Below are positions 22,930 through 36,119 of a DNA stretch of 64,000 bases, piece by piece. The DNA is from Oreocharis arfaki. Its lineage: Eukaryota; Chordata; Aves; Passeriformes; Paramythiidae. Position 1 is the stretch's first letter. Each line of letters opens with the position of its first letter. Location: assembly GCA_013398015.1 (NCBI GenBank), contig VZRR01012436.1, forward strand, positions 434,001 to 498,000, in the 5' to 3' direction. Below the pieces are notes generated by a model. The model had not been told where the DNA came from, did no database searches, and saw nothing but the letters and a program-made list of their open reading frames with translations. The translations under genes were made by a program, and so were the position numbers.

Positions 22930-25900
22930 TCACATTCTCTCAGTGCTGCTGCTGGAAAAGTCTGTTTGCAGAGGGGCAATGTTATGATCATAGGCAGCAT
23001 ATTCTGAGGCTCCAGTACTTGCCACTTTGAGCTGCTGGGCCGCGTGTGTGAGCTGGAAGGCGGCGTCGGGGTGCGCGGTGTCGGGGAGCAGGGTGCACTC
23101 CCGCTCCAGCATGTCTGCCACGCCCTTCAGCAGTTCCAGGAAGCCAAAGGCCAGAGCTGCCTTGCGTAAACGATTCAGTTCCTGCAAAGACGCAAAACCC
23201 CTTTTAAAGCCAGTTCAAGCCTTGACAGCAAACGTGGGTTTCTTGTATCTGTTTGTAAAGGTGATGTTACTCACAGTGCAGCTGCGGGAAACTGCCCAGC
23301 TGCTCACAGACAGAAAATGCTTCGGGGCTGAAGATGATGATAGTAGCACAACTAAACAGTGGTTTTCCCTTGATCCTTTCCTATAAATTTCCACTTCTTC
23401 CTTTTGTGCATTCAGCTATTGTACCTGCCTGCTTTGTTTGTGTCCCAGCAGGGCTCCAGCTTAGGCTTCACTCACTGACTGCTGCCTTTAACCACAGTGT
23501 CCAGTAAAATGTACATACATTGATTTTTCTTCCCTATAAACTGAACAGTGCTTATGTGCACTTAGGCAAGGTATTCATTCTTCAAGTCTCTGGAGGCTGC
23601 AATACCAAACTGCTTCAGCACTAAGCTTGCAAGAGGAATAATTACCTCCAGCTACAGTCTGGTTGTGGATTATAATGGTGTGGCCAAATGTGCCTGGAGT
23701 TTTGTTTTTCTCTGCTTCATTTGTAGATAAAATGGAAGAGACATTTTCAGACTCAGAATCTGCATTCCTATTCCTCTCTGATCCCTCAGTTTATTTCTGC
23801 TTGGACAACAGCATAAAAGTTCACCATGGAAGTAGCAGGGGTCATGAGGGGCACATGTAAACATGATACGTCTCTGCCACCCTGCGAGAAAATGTGGTGG
23901 CAGACCATGGAACCAGACCATGGAAATCAGACTCCCTTGTCTCACCCAGCCAGTCTGTAAGTTTTTGCAGAGCACTTCAAGCCCACACAGAACACACAGT
24001 GTGGTTCCCCTGTCAAATGCATCACCATCACTATGGATCTAACTTATGACAGCCTGGAATGTTACTCACTTTATAGAAGGTTTGTGTTTTTTCAGGGAGT
24101 TTCCTTGCATTTCTCAAGATCTTCTGTACATCTGTCTGCAGAAAAGAGGGAAAAAAAAAACCAGACCAAAAATCTTGGCAGCTTCTGGGGAAAGCTGCAG
24201 AACAACCCCCAACTCTTTATGGATAAATTATCCTGACCATTGACAAGACTGCAGCTCACAAAGGCTGAAACATAACTGGTAATTATACTAAATCCAATAA
24301 ACCAAGCCAGATGCTCCACTGGAGACATCGCTCTCATTAAACAAGCTATACTTTCTGATTGCATTTTAATCATGACATTGTAAAGAGGCAGTGTTTATAA
24401 AAATGAAAGAAAAGCAATAAAGCAATTACATTAAATGGATAAGACATGCACAGACTGCAATTCCTGCTAAGATGGTTCCTGCTGCTCCAAGTAAAGCACA
24501 ACCTGGATCATTACCTGGAGGCCACTGGGTTTGATCCAGACAGTGACATTCTGAGCGTAGCTGCGCTTGTTCTTGGGCTGCAAAGGGAAAGGGCTCTTAT
24601 TGTCATCCTCCCCATAAGGATTTTCTTTTGCATCTGGGANTGTGTTTTTTCAGGGAGTTTCCTTGCATTTCTCAAGATCTTCTGTACATCTGTCTGCAGA
24701 AAAGAAGGAAAAAAAAAACAAACCAAAAATCTTGGCAGCTTCTGGGGAAAGCTGCAGAACAACCCCCAACTCTTTATGGATAAATTATCCTGACCATTGA
24801 CAAGACTGCAGCTCACAAAGGCTGAAACATAACTGGTAATTATACCAAATCCAATAAACCAAGCCAGATGCTCCACTGGAGACACAGCTCTCATTAAACA
24901 AGCTATACTTTCTGATTGCATTTTAATCATGACATTGTAAAGAGGCAGTGTTTATAAAAATGAAAGAAAAGCAATAAAGCAATTACATTAAATGGATAAG
25001 ACATGCACAGACTGCAATTCCTGCTAAGATGGTTCCTGCTGCTCCAAGTAAAGCACAACCTGGATCATTACCTGGAGGCCACTGGGTTTGATCCAGACAG
25101 TGACATTCTGAGCGTAGCTGCGCTTGTTCTTGGGCTGCAAAGGGAAAGGGCTCTTATTGTCATCCTCCCCATAAGGATTTTCTTTTGCATCTGGGAGAAA
25201 AAAGAAAATACAGACTTAGCAACTAAGAATTGGCAAGATCATTCACACAACACTGAATGTGTAAGAGTTATTCAGAGGAGCGTGACCAGTACCTGAAATA
25301 GGGCCAAGCTGTGCCATCTTCCCCAGCCAGGGGAGGGGCTCAGGACCAGGTTCAAAGAGTGACATCATGAGGTTTGATTTCTTCTTGCTATCAGCTTGTG
25401 AATAAAGCATTCCATACCACTCTGGCCTGTGGGAAAGAGCAAATCCACAAAGGCTGAAAATCTTCCACCTCTCTGCCTAGAATGTGCCTCCCTCACTGTG
25501 TGGAGGCCCAATGTTTGCAACTTGTACTGACAGAAACAAATCTGCAATTAAAAATGCACAGCTTTGTCTAGCAGTGCAGAGTTCTGCACAGAATACAGAT
25601 ATAAATAAGCATAATTTATAAATAAAGCCTAAATGAGCAAAGTAAGAGATTTTTCAGGCAGACATCCAGCTCCATACCCCAACTGGACGAGAGCCACCAT
25701 GCCTTCCACTTTCAGGCTGCCATGTAATAAAACACAGAAGTTGGGGATTTTCCCAGCAATCTGATTAGCTGAATTCTCATCTTCGGTATCATCTGTGATC
25801 CCAGGTCCCACCTCATCCCCTTCTGGGGAAGAATAAAAGCAAATGAAGAGAAAATATGAGAATAAGTTCAAACACACGAGCTCTGTTTCCATGACACCAC

Positions 25901-28900
25901 CTTTTACTGTCTGCCCACGAGAGTTAATTAATACTTCTGTAGAACAAACAGCTGCAGAATGAACTGCTTGGGCAAAGTGGCACAATAATGATACATAAAT
26001 ATTCCGCTGCATTGTACTCAAGGACATAAAATATTCATCTTGCACCACATATTTCATGGCTCATTATTATTCTGAACTGTAAGTTTAGCATGTTCTATTG
26101 ATAATGATGCTGTAAGGACCCTGGTCCCTCTATGAACTTCCCAAAGAACACAGTATGCAAAATAAGAGAGCTTGTGGTCAAGGTTTTAATTTTATTGCAA
26201 TCACACAAATATGACATCTGGTATTTTGATAAAGCAGAAAACCTGTGCTTCCAGTCTAAACCACATTACAAGGGAAGCTTAAAGTAGGTTTTACTGAAAT
26301 AAACCCAACTTGCTCACCTCTGTTAAGTGCAATGGGCAGTACCAAGTGTCTGGACAAGACAGGAGGGCTGGAAATGTCAGCAATATCTACAAACCCAACA
26401 ATTTCTAGATCTGCAAGGAGACAACAGATTTTAATCAGATTTAAGACAGTTTAAGTCACATTGGGAAATAGCTGAAATGTATTCAGAGCCAATTTAACAT
26501 CACCACTTCTTACAGCACCAGGTTTTCTGAAGCAATGACAAAAGGTAGCACATGAGAACCCAAACTCAACTGGAGTGTAAAGGTGTTAATAAGTTAGAAA
26601 TACATAAAACACACAACTTTTGAAGATGAAAATAGGACTTTCAGCACACACATACTGCTGCCCAAGAGCTGTGCTGCTGGACAATTACAGAATCGGGCAC
26701 CTTGATATTTACACTGTATGCAATCCATTATTGCTGTCTTATAAATTCCAAAGGAGTAAAACCAAATACCTACTGCTCAGGGGAACTGTGTCCAGTAATG
26801 GGAGGGCTGGGAAGGTTTTTCTTTGCACAGCTGTTTTTAAAAATAATTCCTCCTCCCTGAAGCTTATGAGGGTGTTCATGGAAAGCAGCCTGTGGCTATC
26901 TTCCAGTCTTTACCCCTAGAAATTGGCACCCTGAGCTCTGAAAGTCCCTCTATGCTATGCCAGCCCTTTTTCCAGGTACACAAGGATGAAGTAGGATGAT
27001 GTTTTTGTCCCCTGGTGTCACACATACACCAAAAAATTACACACTCAGTGACTGATCCTTGCAGAGACGAAGTGGATGAAGCAATAACTACACAGAATGA
27101 GAGGTGGTAGTGAAAGGGCAGAAATCAAAAGGATTTTAGTAAAAAAGCAATCAAAGATTTGTTACCTGTAATAATTGCTTTAGGAATGGGGTCTATTTCC
27201 TCATCTATAATGAAAGGCTCTGGTCTGGGAAATACTTGCACATCAGATGTTAAGTGGCCACACTTGAGGACAGCATGGAATGGTGTATAAGCCAGGTCTA
27301 TTAGCTTTCTAGAACACAGTTATTAAGGAAAACATAATACATATCAAATGAAAATAGTTTGTCTAAAGCACACTAACTTAGTTTCCAAACCTTTTCTAAC
27401 TACAGTTAATTCAATAGTTCTAGTGTTGCTAAATTATGAAACAAAGCAGCATCATCCCACTGATGGCAAATGAACAATAATTATGGAAATTACTGTCTTC
27501 TATCTGCCAAACCTAAACAGATGCTATGGTTTGGTTACAATGACTAAAATAAATATTGACCATAACCACTGAAGTCCAAGATGAAATTACAGTTAACAAG
27601 ATCATAAAATAAAAAAAAAAAGAGTTTAATTAGAACATCTCATATCGCTAGATTTCTTATTATATTTGCCTTCCTTTTGAGATACTTACTGGGAACCTTC
27701 CCAAAGGCCTGTTATCTACAAAGGTACTCACCCAAACATGGACTGCACATTCTTCAGGCACAGGGGGCCATCAATGGTGAAAATCTGCCCTTCCCCATTG
27801 TTTAAATCAATGAGCCGTTCCAGGCAGTCTAAGGAATCTGTGCTTTGAAGCTGTAAAAAAATAAAGGGAAATATTTTTGTTGAGTGTTCTTTTTATCCTC
27901 TTTTGTACTAACCAGTATTTTAAAAGAAAATATAAACAACACAGCAAAAAGCCTCTGATTGGATGCTCCCATGATTTTTTGTTATCTCTCTCCTTTACAA
28001 ATAAACCAACATTCTTTGTCTCCCAGACAATGTTCTCCTATTACTTATCAGAAATAGAAGATTTATTTCAAATATTTCCCCAGTTATTTTGATATATAAA
28101 CAGTGCTTCAATCCACAAGCTTAATCAAAAGGATCATCCTTGACAGAGACCATGAAGCTGAGATATCTAATTGATGCCTAGGAGAAAATCCTTCTGTGAA
28201 GGACACAAGAATACAGGTGTCAAATCAAAAGCAATGCTGTTAATAAAACCTAAGCTAAGGAATATTAGTCAAATAGACTTCTTTTTAAACAGTGTTTATG
28301 CAGCAGAATTCTAACTCCTGTGAAAGTTTTTAAAGCTGGGATTGAAATTTTCAAGAGAAAGAAAAAGAAGGAAGAAAATTGACACCTTTCATTCAAAACT
28401 AAGGAAAACTGGTTTGAACACTGGCCTGGAGACTTTAGTTTTGCCCTCTCACATTTCTACATACAGCTACTGTGTTTTAAGTGTTGAGCATCTTTGCAAC
28501 ACAAGTAATTTATTCAGAATTTAACTGTAGATTAAGAAGAGCCCCAAAAGCATTCAATGTAATTAATGCAGTAATAATAAAACCAGAGAAATTAAATTCC
28601 ATAATACTCCCCAGGGAGAAACTGACATGATTTATAAAGATTATGATAATAATGCAGTAGCAGTAGATAATAATAGTGCAAAAATAAACCTTCAATTATC
28701 TTTCATCCAATAACTAAGCACCAGAATGGCAACTAAACCTTAAGCACAAGAACATCAACACATGTTTTGTGCTGACCTGGTCATTAGTTCAGAGAAGACC
28801 AACAATTATCCAATGCAACAAAGACATCATAGTAAGACATCACCTCTTCCAGATTGGCCATGCACATGACATAGAGCTTGGATGGGAACGGGAAGGGCAG

Positions 28901-31900
28901 TGGGAACCTGTTGCTTTCGCTGCGCTGGCTGTGAGTGGCCAGGGAGTGGCGCAGGGAGCCTCTGCCGATGCCCAGGCAGCCGTCGGTGACCAGGACAACC
29001 TGCACTGACAAGGGACAGGTGAGACAGCTGCAGGGGGCACCTGAACACCCACACACTGCAGGAGCCTTCCTGCAGCATGTGCTCCTACTGAAAATCCCTG
29101 CTCCCACTGGATTTCCTCCACTTAGCTAGGCAAAGAACTCTGAGCAAAATTTCCAGAAGAAACCGCACATAAATGAGAAACTGAAGATTGAATCCTCATG
29201 ATTTACACTGTGTGCATGGTAAATAAACATTTTCTTGGTGTCAGGCAGTTGCACTAAAATCTGGATTTCATACAATTCATTTTTAAGTGTACACTAGAAG
29301 CACAGTGACTACACAGCCAAAAAACAGCCTGTTGCTGTTGGACTCGAGGATCCCAGGTTTATTTTCAGATGATAAAGCTTTTTCTTCTGCAGAATCTGGA
29401 GAGCAACTCAACTTCCACTACAAGCCATAGAAACCTTAAAAAGTGTAGTATTAATGATCTTTATTCTTTGCAAATACAGCTGCAGTATGCTCACATTTTG
29501 CAGCAGAATTACTATAGCAAGAATACACACTTTTCCATTCAATTGCACATCCAGAGTCAATCCTTGTGGAAACTTAATAGATTACACTGAATAATGAGAT
29601 TATTTACAGTCAGCTGTGACTCAGTCACTTCCAGAGGAGTAAAAGAGCTGCTCCTTCAATGTTGCATGGCAACAGCAGGCAGGATTTCTGGCTGCTAGGT
29701 AAGGAAAATCAAATCCAATTGAAACTCCATGTCTCATTGCTACATCCAGAATTGTATTCTCTCTTCATCCTCAGTCTCCTCAGAACTGTTGCTCACCAGT
29801 GGTGTTTTCTACTACTCCAAGACTGCACAGTACATTCCCCAATGCTTTTCACCACCCCAGCACTTGAAGCGCCAGTAAAATAAACCATGACACAAATGAG
29901 AGACCAAATTGTTGAGGTCTAATCTCTGCTTGGTTTTCACATCTTTCTTGTTCTTTGCTTTGAACGTTTTTTGCTGTCCCAAGGTGTCTTTTATCTGGGC
30001 TAGATGATGAAGCACTGCCTAACCAATAAACCTCTATCCTTTTTCTCCTTAAGGAATATTGCTTCAGGCATCTTCCCAGCTCACTGATCTGCAAAATTAC
30101 AGAACTAAAATCAAATGCCTCAGAAAACCGAGGGTTAAAAGCAAACTCTGCCATAAGAGGCAGCAGATTTGGAAGGCTGAGAGCTCTGAGGGATGAATGG
30201 AGTGTGTGAGCAGCTGTATGACAAATGACTCATTTGGGAAAGAAGTCAGATCAAAACACACTCAGCAGCAGCCCCATGCTGTTGGTTGAGAGCTGGAATT
30301 GTTCAAGCCCTGGAAACCACCAAGGACTGGAGAGGAGAGGGTCCTGCATGTGTGACTACACCCTTTCCAAATGGAGTGAGGCTCCTGGGACAGCAGATTG
30401 CATCCAGATGAAACACCAGGCCTGCACAACTGTGCTCCTGAGCCACATTTTATAATCCACTGCACTACAATAACACGTCGGGCAGGAAACAGTCTCATTT
30501 TTTTTTTGCTGCTGAATATTTTTATAAAGATCACCTTCTGTTCATATTCCAGATTTAGCCAAAATACTAATTATTTGTGTTTTTGCAGCACCAGCATGCC
30601 TGAGAGTATTCCAAGCTTCCAAATTACATTTACATTTCTATCTGCAACTCACAGGCATAGAATCAATCACAGAACGTTTTGGGTTGGAAGGGGCCTTGAA
30701 GATCACCCGGTTCCAATCTCCCTGCCAGGGATAACTAAATACGCAGTCAACCTAAAACAGTGAAATCAGCCATACCTGGCAAGGAATTGCTGCCCCCCAT
30801 TCCTGCTGGACAATATTGCAAACCCCCAGCAGTGCTGACTCCAAACAGGTTTTGTCATAATCATCCATGTTACTCAGGGCTTCCTGCAAAGACAAACACC
30901 ACAGTCATTGCTGGGGGAATATCCCTGCCAGGAGACACCCACCAGCCACACATGGCTCTGTGCTAAGGCAGCACCTTTGCTCTGCAGGGTAACACAACTG
31001 CACTGTGACACAAAGGAAAAAAAGGGGAGAAAGGTGTAAGAAATGATGAATGAGATCATGAGGCAATGACAGCTGACTTTGAAGGAACTGTAATATTATA
31101 AACACAGCTCTTCAAGAGTGAAAAAACACCCCTGCATGTCTTAAAAAAATGAAAACCTGAGGCAGTGTCTAACGGGAAACATTTAGCTGAGAAAATCCTC
31201 GCAAGTTCAAGAGCAGCTCAAACTTCTCAGAGATTCACAGAGACCACAAGGAATTTGGCTCACAAAACTCTTTGGCAGAGAGAGTATCAAACCCAAAATT
31301 TGCATCTGCATCCATAAACCAGCTTTTCTCCTTAAAGTGAAAACCTCGCACTTAACACAACATCACCAGCGTGCAACTGAGAGATGAACTTGCTTAAGGA
31401 GCCTGGTTGGGCTCTCAGCTTGCAAAATTCCTCAAAAGAACTCGTAGGGAAGTGAAAATAAATCAGACAGGATGCACTGGCACTCACCTGCTTAACTGCA
31501 AACATAACAGAGATTAGCTTTTAAAATCTCTTTGCCCAATGCACAAATCTAAACCATGGTGCCCTGTGACAGCAATGTGTCATTTCCTCCTAAATAAGAG
31601 GGTCAGATATAAATGTATAATTTTTACTGGATTCAGAGGCTTCAGTGCCTTATTGCATTCATGAGAAATTTCCCTCTTGGACTTTCTTCTTTCCATTGTC
31701 TCCTCCCAACTTCCCACCACATCTTTGAGGCCTAAAATCACTTAATTCTCACTCTTGCACTATTCTGACTGCTACACACTCTCAACAGCACCTTCTTTCT
31801 ACCAAATCACTTGACTAAAAGCCTTTCTAAATGGTCCTGTCAGCCGCATCATTTATCAGGAGCAAACCAACAACTACACATAAAAACAGAGACATCACAG

Positions 31901-32411
31901 AACCACTTGTAGAGCTTCATCAGGCAGCCCTTTCCTCCATCCCATTTTTAACTCCATCCCATTTTAAAGTCACACTGCAGTGCTCACCTGCAAAGTGCAA
32001 TTTACAAAATACCAAAATGTTTCAAACACACTGATTTCACCTACCCTTAAAATAAGGGAAACCCACTCAATTCAAGACGTTGTGCACAGGATGATACCAA
32101 ATCACACAATTTCACCGTGCTTTGGTGGTGCAATTGGCTGATTTTTTAAAAATGTTGACGGTTTACTGCTTTCCTGTCCACATTCCTACCTGGAGTGTGT
32201 TGTAGTCTCTCGTGAAGGGCACCATCAGCTCCCAGAGGGATGAAAACACCACCAAGGCCGTGAACTCCAGCTTGTAGTTGGTGGCCATGTGCTCGAAGAG
32301 CATGGTGAGCCCGTGGGCAGCCAGGTGCTTACGCTGGTACTCCTCGGAGCCCTCCACCGACACCGGGCGCGTCATGGACAGCGACACGTCCATCACCACC
32401 ACCGTGGGCAT
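22930..32411 (-). CDS. INTS14: Integrator complex subunit 14
   Basis: Subunit of the Integrator complex, which cleaves snRNA and nascent RNA 3' ends and attenuates transcription; INTS14 works in a module with INTS10 and INTS13. Exons in order are 32411-32190, 30883-30776, 28999-28844, 27850-27732, 27308-27166, 26410-26318, 25822-25678, 25426-25293, exon 9 (25190-25072 or its duplicate 24633-24515), exon 10 (24135-24070) and 23181-22930. Using exon 9 once gives 518 codons plus stop, the human length. The N-terminal von Willebrand A domain starts MPTVVVMDVSLSM, with the DxSxS metal site at residues 8-12. VLVTDGCLGIGRGSLRHSLA follows. The C-terminus reads LTHAAQQLKVASTG...SSSTERM. The assembly carries exon 9 twice and a broken extra exon 10, described separately. 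Confidence 0.95.
24083..24639. repeat. Left copy of a 556-bp direct duplication (INTS14 exons 9 and 10)
   Basis: The block runs from TGTGTTTTTTCAGGG to GCATCTGGGA and is immediately followed by one N. It contains INTS14 exon 9 (24515-24633) and most of exon 10; exon 10 is completed outside the block, at 24070. It matches 24641-25196 with about five substitutions and one single-base indel, all outside the exons. Confidence 0.97.
24640..24640. other. Single-N junction between duplicated blocks
   Basis: One N sits exactly at the boundary of the two copies. This is how some pipelines join contigs whose ends were not merged. Confidence 0.95.
24641..24693 (-). pseudogene. INTS14: Truncated duplicate of INTS14 exon 10
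   Basis: The fragment encodes TDVQKILRNARKLPEKT and is cut by the N before the FYK codons and the GTGAGT donor. It cannot be spliced as assembled. It is best read as an assembly remnant rather than a biological pseudo-exon. Confidence 0.85.
24641..25196. repeat. Right copy of the 556-bp direct duplication
   Basis: It starts directly after the N at 24640 and ends where the unique intron sequence towards exon 8 continues. It holds a complete exon 9 (25072-25190) identical to the left copy, and the first 53 bases of exon 10 (24641-24693). That exon 10 lacks its end and donor because the copy stops at the N. Confidence 0.97.
30657..30735 (-). mobile_element. Short CR1 3' fragment in INTS14 intron 2
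   Basis: It reads ATAGAATCAATCACAGAACG, then TTTTGGGTTGGAAGGGGCC and CCCTGCCAGGGATAAC, the reverse complement of a CR1 3' end. It is very short and lies about 40 bp beyond the donor of INTS14 exon 2 (exon end 30776). Confidence 0.75.
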
Positions 32412-32950
32412 GGCGAGCTGCTCCTCCGCCGCCCTAACGGACGGGATCAGCCGGGATCACCTGCCTGCAGCGGGAGGAAAAGGCATAAATCATTACCAAA
32501 GCTGTAGTTGTGGAGCCACTTCACGCTCACCCCGCGGAGAAGAGACAATTACCCTTTTCCTCCTCAAAACGTGGGACTGAGCACAGATGAAGTGAAGGCA
32601 CGGTGAACCCCACACAGCATTTCCAGCCGGGTGCAAAGCAAGGCCTGGAGACGGCAGGAGCTGAGCCTCGCTGGGGAAAGGGCGCAGCCCTGCCGCTTCA
32701 AGGCCCTCCCGGCAGGGATCCAGCCCTCCCTACAACCCTTCGCCCTCAGCGGGGCCTCTGCCCGGAGCGCTCCCGGGACAGCCCGGGCTGTGCGGCGGCA
32801 GCGGGCAGGGAGGAGGGCGGCGGAAGGGAAATGCTGTTGCACACGCCCGGCCCGCCGCGCCGCCATGCGTCCGTCACGGAAATCGTCCCCCCGGAATGCG
32901 CGGCCCGGACAGGAAAGGCCTCGCCTCACGCGGCCCATGAGGGATGACAC
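32300..32950. promoter_or_regulatory. INTS14: CpG-rich promoter island and 5'UTR of INTS14
   Basis: CpG-dense sequence covers the first coding exon and extends upstream (CCCGGCCCGCCGCGCCGCCA near 32850). A candidate acceptor (CCGTTAG) precedes 32433, so the coding exon would have 22 nt of 5'UTR. A candidate donor (GTGAGC) at 32530 would end a noncoding exon at 32531. The acceptor's pyrimidine tract is weak, so a continuous 5'UTR is also possible. Open frames on the plus strand here are GC-driven. Confidence 0.6.
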
Positions 32951-33183
32951 TGCATGGGAAGCGGCAATCTTGGATGTCCGTGCTGTGGGAATGTGGTGCC
33001 CACATAAAATAGATCGCTATGCGTGGAGAAGGGTTTATGGATAAGCATCTCGGTTGGCAAGTGCGGCTCCTTCTCCCCGTTCTGTACGTGTGGGAGTGAG
33101 GAGGGGCGGGAGGCAATAAACTCCAGTTCAAAATGGATGTATTCCTGAAATTGTGTGTTCAGACAACAGTTTGCTTTAAAATT

Positions 33184-33660
33184 ATCATAGACTCACAGAA
33201 TAGTTTAGCTGGAAAAGCCCTCCAAGATCATCAAGTCCTACTATTCCCCCAGCACTGCCAAGGCCACCATAAGCCGTGTCCTCAGGTGCCACATCCATAC
33301 AGCTTTTAAATCCCTCCACGGATAGGAACTCCACCACCGCCCTGGGCAGCCTGTTCCAATGACGGACAAGCCTTTCAGTGAAGAAATTTTCCCTAATATC
33401 CAACCTAACCCTCCCCTGGTACAGTTTGAGGCCATTTCCTCTTGTCCTGGCCCTGTTCCCTGGGAGCAGAGCTCGACCCCTCCCCGGCTGCCCCCTCCTG
33501 TCAGGGAGTTGTGCAGAGCCAGAAGGGCCCCCCCGAGCCTCCTTTTCTCCAGGCTGAGCCCCTACAGCTCCCTCAGCTGCTCCTGGGGCTCCAGCCCCTT
33601 CCCCAGCTCAGTTTCCTTCCCTGGACACGCTCCAGCCCCTCAGTGTCCTTCTTGGCATGA
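33184..33660 (-). mobile_element. CR1-type LINE fragment, about 475 bp
   Basis: The longest CR1 copy in the window. It starts ATCATAGACTCACAGAATAG and then carries CTCCACCACCGCCCTGGGCA, CCTAATATCCAACCTAACCC, CTTTTCTCCAGGCTGAGCCC and CTCAGCTGCTCCTGGGGCTC in the expected reverse-complement order. It is 5'-truncated and noncoding. It lies between INTS14 and SLC24A1. Confidence 0.88.
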
Positions 33661-36002
33661 GTGATCCAAAATCAAATCATAATTTTCTAATTCCCCTGTG
33701 ATAAATCTGATTATTAGATTGTTGTGGCTGTTAAATTCTTGGTCAGGGATGCTGTTAATTCTTCCCCTGTGGAGCTGCACTGTATCAGTGCCACAGAAGA
33801 GTCACGGGCACCATCCCCGGGTTGCTGTGCCCAGCAGGTCCCTGCTCCCTCCCTCGGCCTCGGTGCTCCTGGCACAGGGCCTGAGGAATTTTTCCAGGAG
33901 ACAACAAGTTTTAAACCTCCCTCTGGCATTGCAAAGTAGATACATACTGTGGCAAAGGCCAGCAGAGCTGCTTGTCTGGCATCTGGCCTGTCAGCCATAG
34001 GAGATGCTTCAAAATGCAGCTCCATGTGCCTTGTTTAAAAGTGTTTATATGTGTGATTTACCCCCTGCTGGTGCCGTGAGGGTGATCCCTGTCCATGGCT
34101 GCTGCTTCAATCCAGTAGTTTGTAAAGGGGATAATCACCTGCCCTCACATTGAGAATAACCTGTGCTAGCAGACAAAGGTATTGGCTTCAGAGATAGACC
34201 CAAATCTATACAATACTATTTAATCTTCTTAGGGGCTGCGGGTATTAAATGGGATTGGCTATTCCCCCACTAATATGTCCTTCACACCTGACCCACTCTT
34301 GTTTTAGGACTCTGCCAGCAGAGGAGACATTGTGAAAATGGGATCATTTTCACCTGCCTCTCTCTGCAACAGCATCTCCCATCTGGCTGTTACGTACCAA
34401 AGAAGTTTCCAGCACTACACCCAGCCCCTGGAACTCCCCTTCTTCCTGGACAAACCTTTGGAAGGTAGGCTGGGGAGGTTTGTTTGTTTGCATTGGATCT
34501 CGTGTGACTGAGACAGGAGTTTATCAGGAGCTGACCTAAACTTACAAGACAAGAGAAACAATTCCTCTGGTCAGGAACTGTGAAAGGTTGGAGAGCTCTT
34601 AGAACTGATCCTAGCTTCGGATGCCTTTCTGCTTGCAAAAAGTCTTTTCAGCAGCTCATTTTGGAGAGGAGAAGTAAAACCAGTGTTTAAATAGGAGTGT
34701 GTGCATACATCTGTGTTCTCTCTGTGCCATCCTTTCAACTCTCCTATCTTTGTTAGGGAGAGTGATTTTCTCATAATGTGCAATTTGTTATATCTGTTGT
34801 TAAGTTCTGCCACATGCATGTTTATGTTCTTTTTACATATGAAAAGCAAAGCTTGTTTCATCTGTTTATCTAGGTACTTCCATGACCCTCTATTACTGTT
34901 GCCTTAGTGATTCTCCCAACATTTTTTTAAATTAATGTTGCCTGTTTTGCAAGAAATTTAGGCTGATAACTTCCCTGAGTGTTATGAAACAGGGTAAGTG
35001 TGTGATAACTTGCATGAAGAGCTTATCTGAGAATGGTTTAGAAAACTATGATTCACATCCAGCTAAAGAATAATGTAACATGCCCACTCTGGGGAAAAAA
35101 AAAATCAGTGAAGAATGTCATTTTAAGGTAAAACGTTTGAGCAGTGCTGAAGGGTAAATTCTGTCCAGCCCCAAGCCCCTGTCTCCGTGCTGTCACAGCT
35201 GCAGGCACTGTCACTCTGGCATTTGCAATTTCTCTCCTTTCTAAATGCTGTTCACATAATTATGCAAGATGTGCTAATTACTCCCTAATAAAAGGTATGA
35301 TTACAATTCCACTTTGCCAGTTCTGATTTCTACAGAAAGTCCTGAAAAGATGTAGTCATAGAAACAAATGGCTGCTCAGCACCCCCAGTGTTACTAGAAC
35401 CACATCTTCCTCGTGCTCTGCTCAAACTGAAGGAAAAAACTCATCCTTGCTTGGATGGTTTCCTGGGGAGTGAAAGGCTGGAAAGCCATGGAGCAGCATC
35501 ACTGAGACCTCTAAACCAGTTTCCATCCTCCTGCTGAGGTTATTTTGGTGAATAACTGGTTTAGGAGGGAGTTTTGAACAGCTTGGTCTTGTCTTCAGAG
35601 CATCATTTCAAGCAATTTAAAGTTGGTTCCTTGACAGAAGCTGTATATTCTCCTCCTGCAGAACACTGACCCAGTTAATAGTATTACAGTATAACAACTG
35701 GACTGCAGTAAAAACACAATCCTTAACAGCTCCTGGATATGGGCATTTGCTGGAATCAGAATTCAGCTTGGATGGGACTGTCTCAGCCAACTCCTCTCTA
35801 TTAAGCCAAACCCATGACTGTTAATCAGCATAGCCTACAGTTATATATAAAAAAATAGACTGAAACCTGGATCTAGATGTCTCTTTACTCATTAAGTTAA
35901 TTTCTTTTTACTGAGTAATAGAAAAGCAGTCAGTGAAGTCTTGCTGCCCAAATGGTGGAAAGTTGCAGTACTTTGTTTTTCACACCAGATTTCCTTTTGC
36001 AG
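33661..36002. other. Intergenic stretch upstream of SLC24A1, nothing firm recognised
   Basis: This 2.3-kb stretch should contain or flank the SLC24A1 promoter and a noncoding first exon. I could not identify the first exon, a CpG island or a convincing promoter motif. Short open frames here show no resemblance to known proteins. Confidence 0.5.
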
Positions 36003-36119
36003 GATTCTCCATTTTGTGCCATGCAGCTCCAGTCCTGATGCTCCAGATCAGCAAACTGCAGACCAAGTGAAGTCTTCAGTGGCTTCTGGACACGGCTCTG
36101 AGTTTTGAACCTTTAGGAA
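36003..36119 (+). other. SLC24A1: SLC24A1 5'UTR part of the first coding exon
   Basis: A good acceptor (TTTCCTTTTGCAG ending at 36002) precedes 117 nt of leader up to the ATG at 36120. At least one noncoding exon must therefore lie further left. Confidence 0.65.

Noticed and set aside
32564..33044. GC-rich open frames of 114-137 codons upstream of INTS14
   Set aside because: They fall in the CpG island and 5' region of INTS14, run on both strands, and show composition-driven Arg/Ala/Pro content with no conserved motif.
33185..33664. Open frames of 60-100 codons on both strands between INTS14 and SLC24A1
   Set aside because: They coincide with a truncated CR1 fragment, whose remaining part is mostly 3'-proximal sequence. 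None represents an intact element protein.
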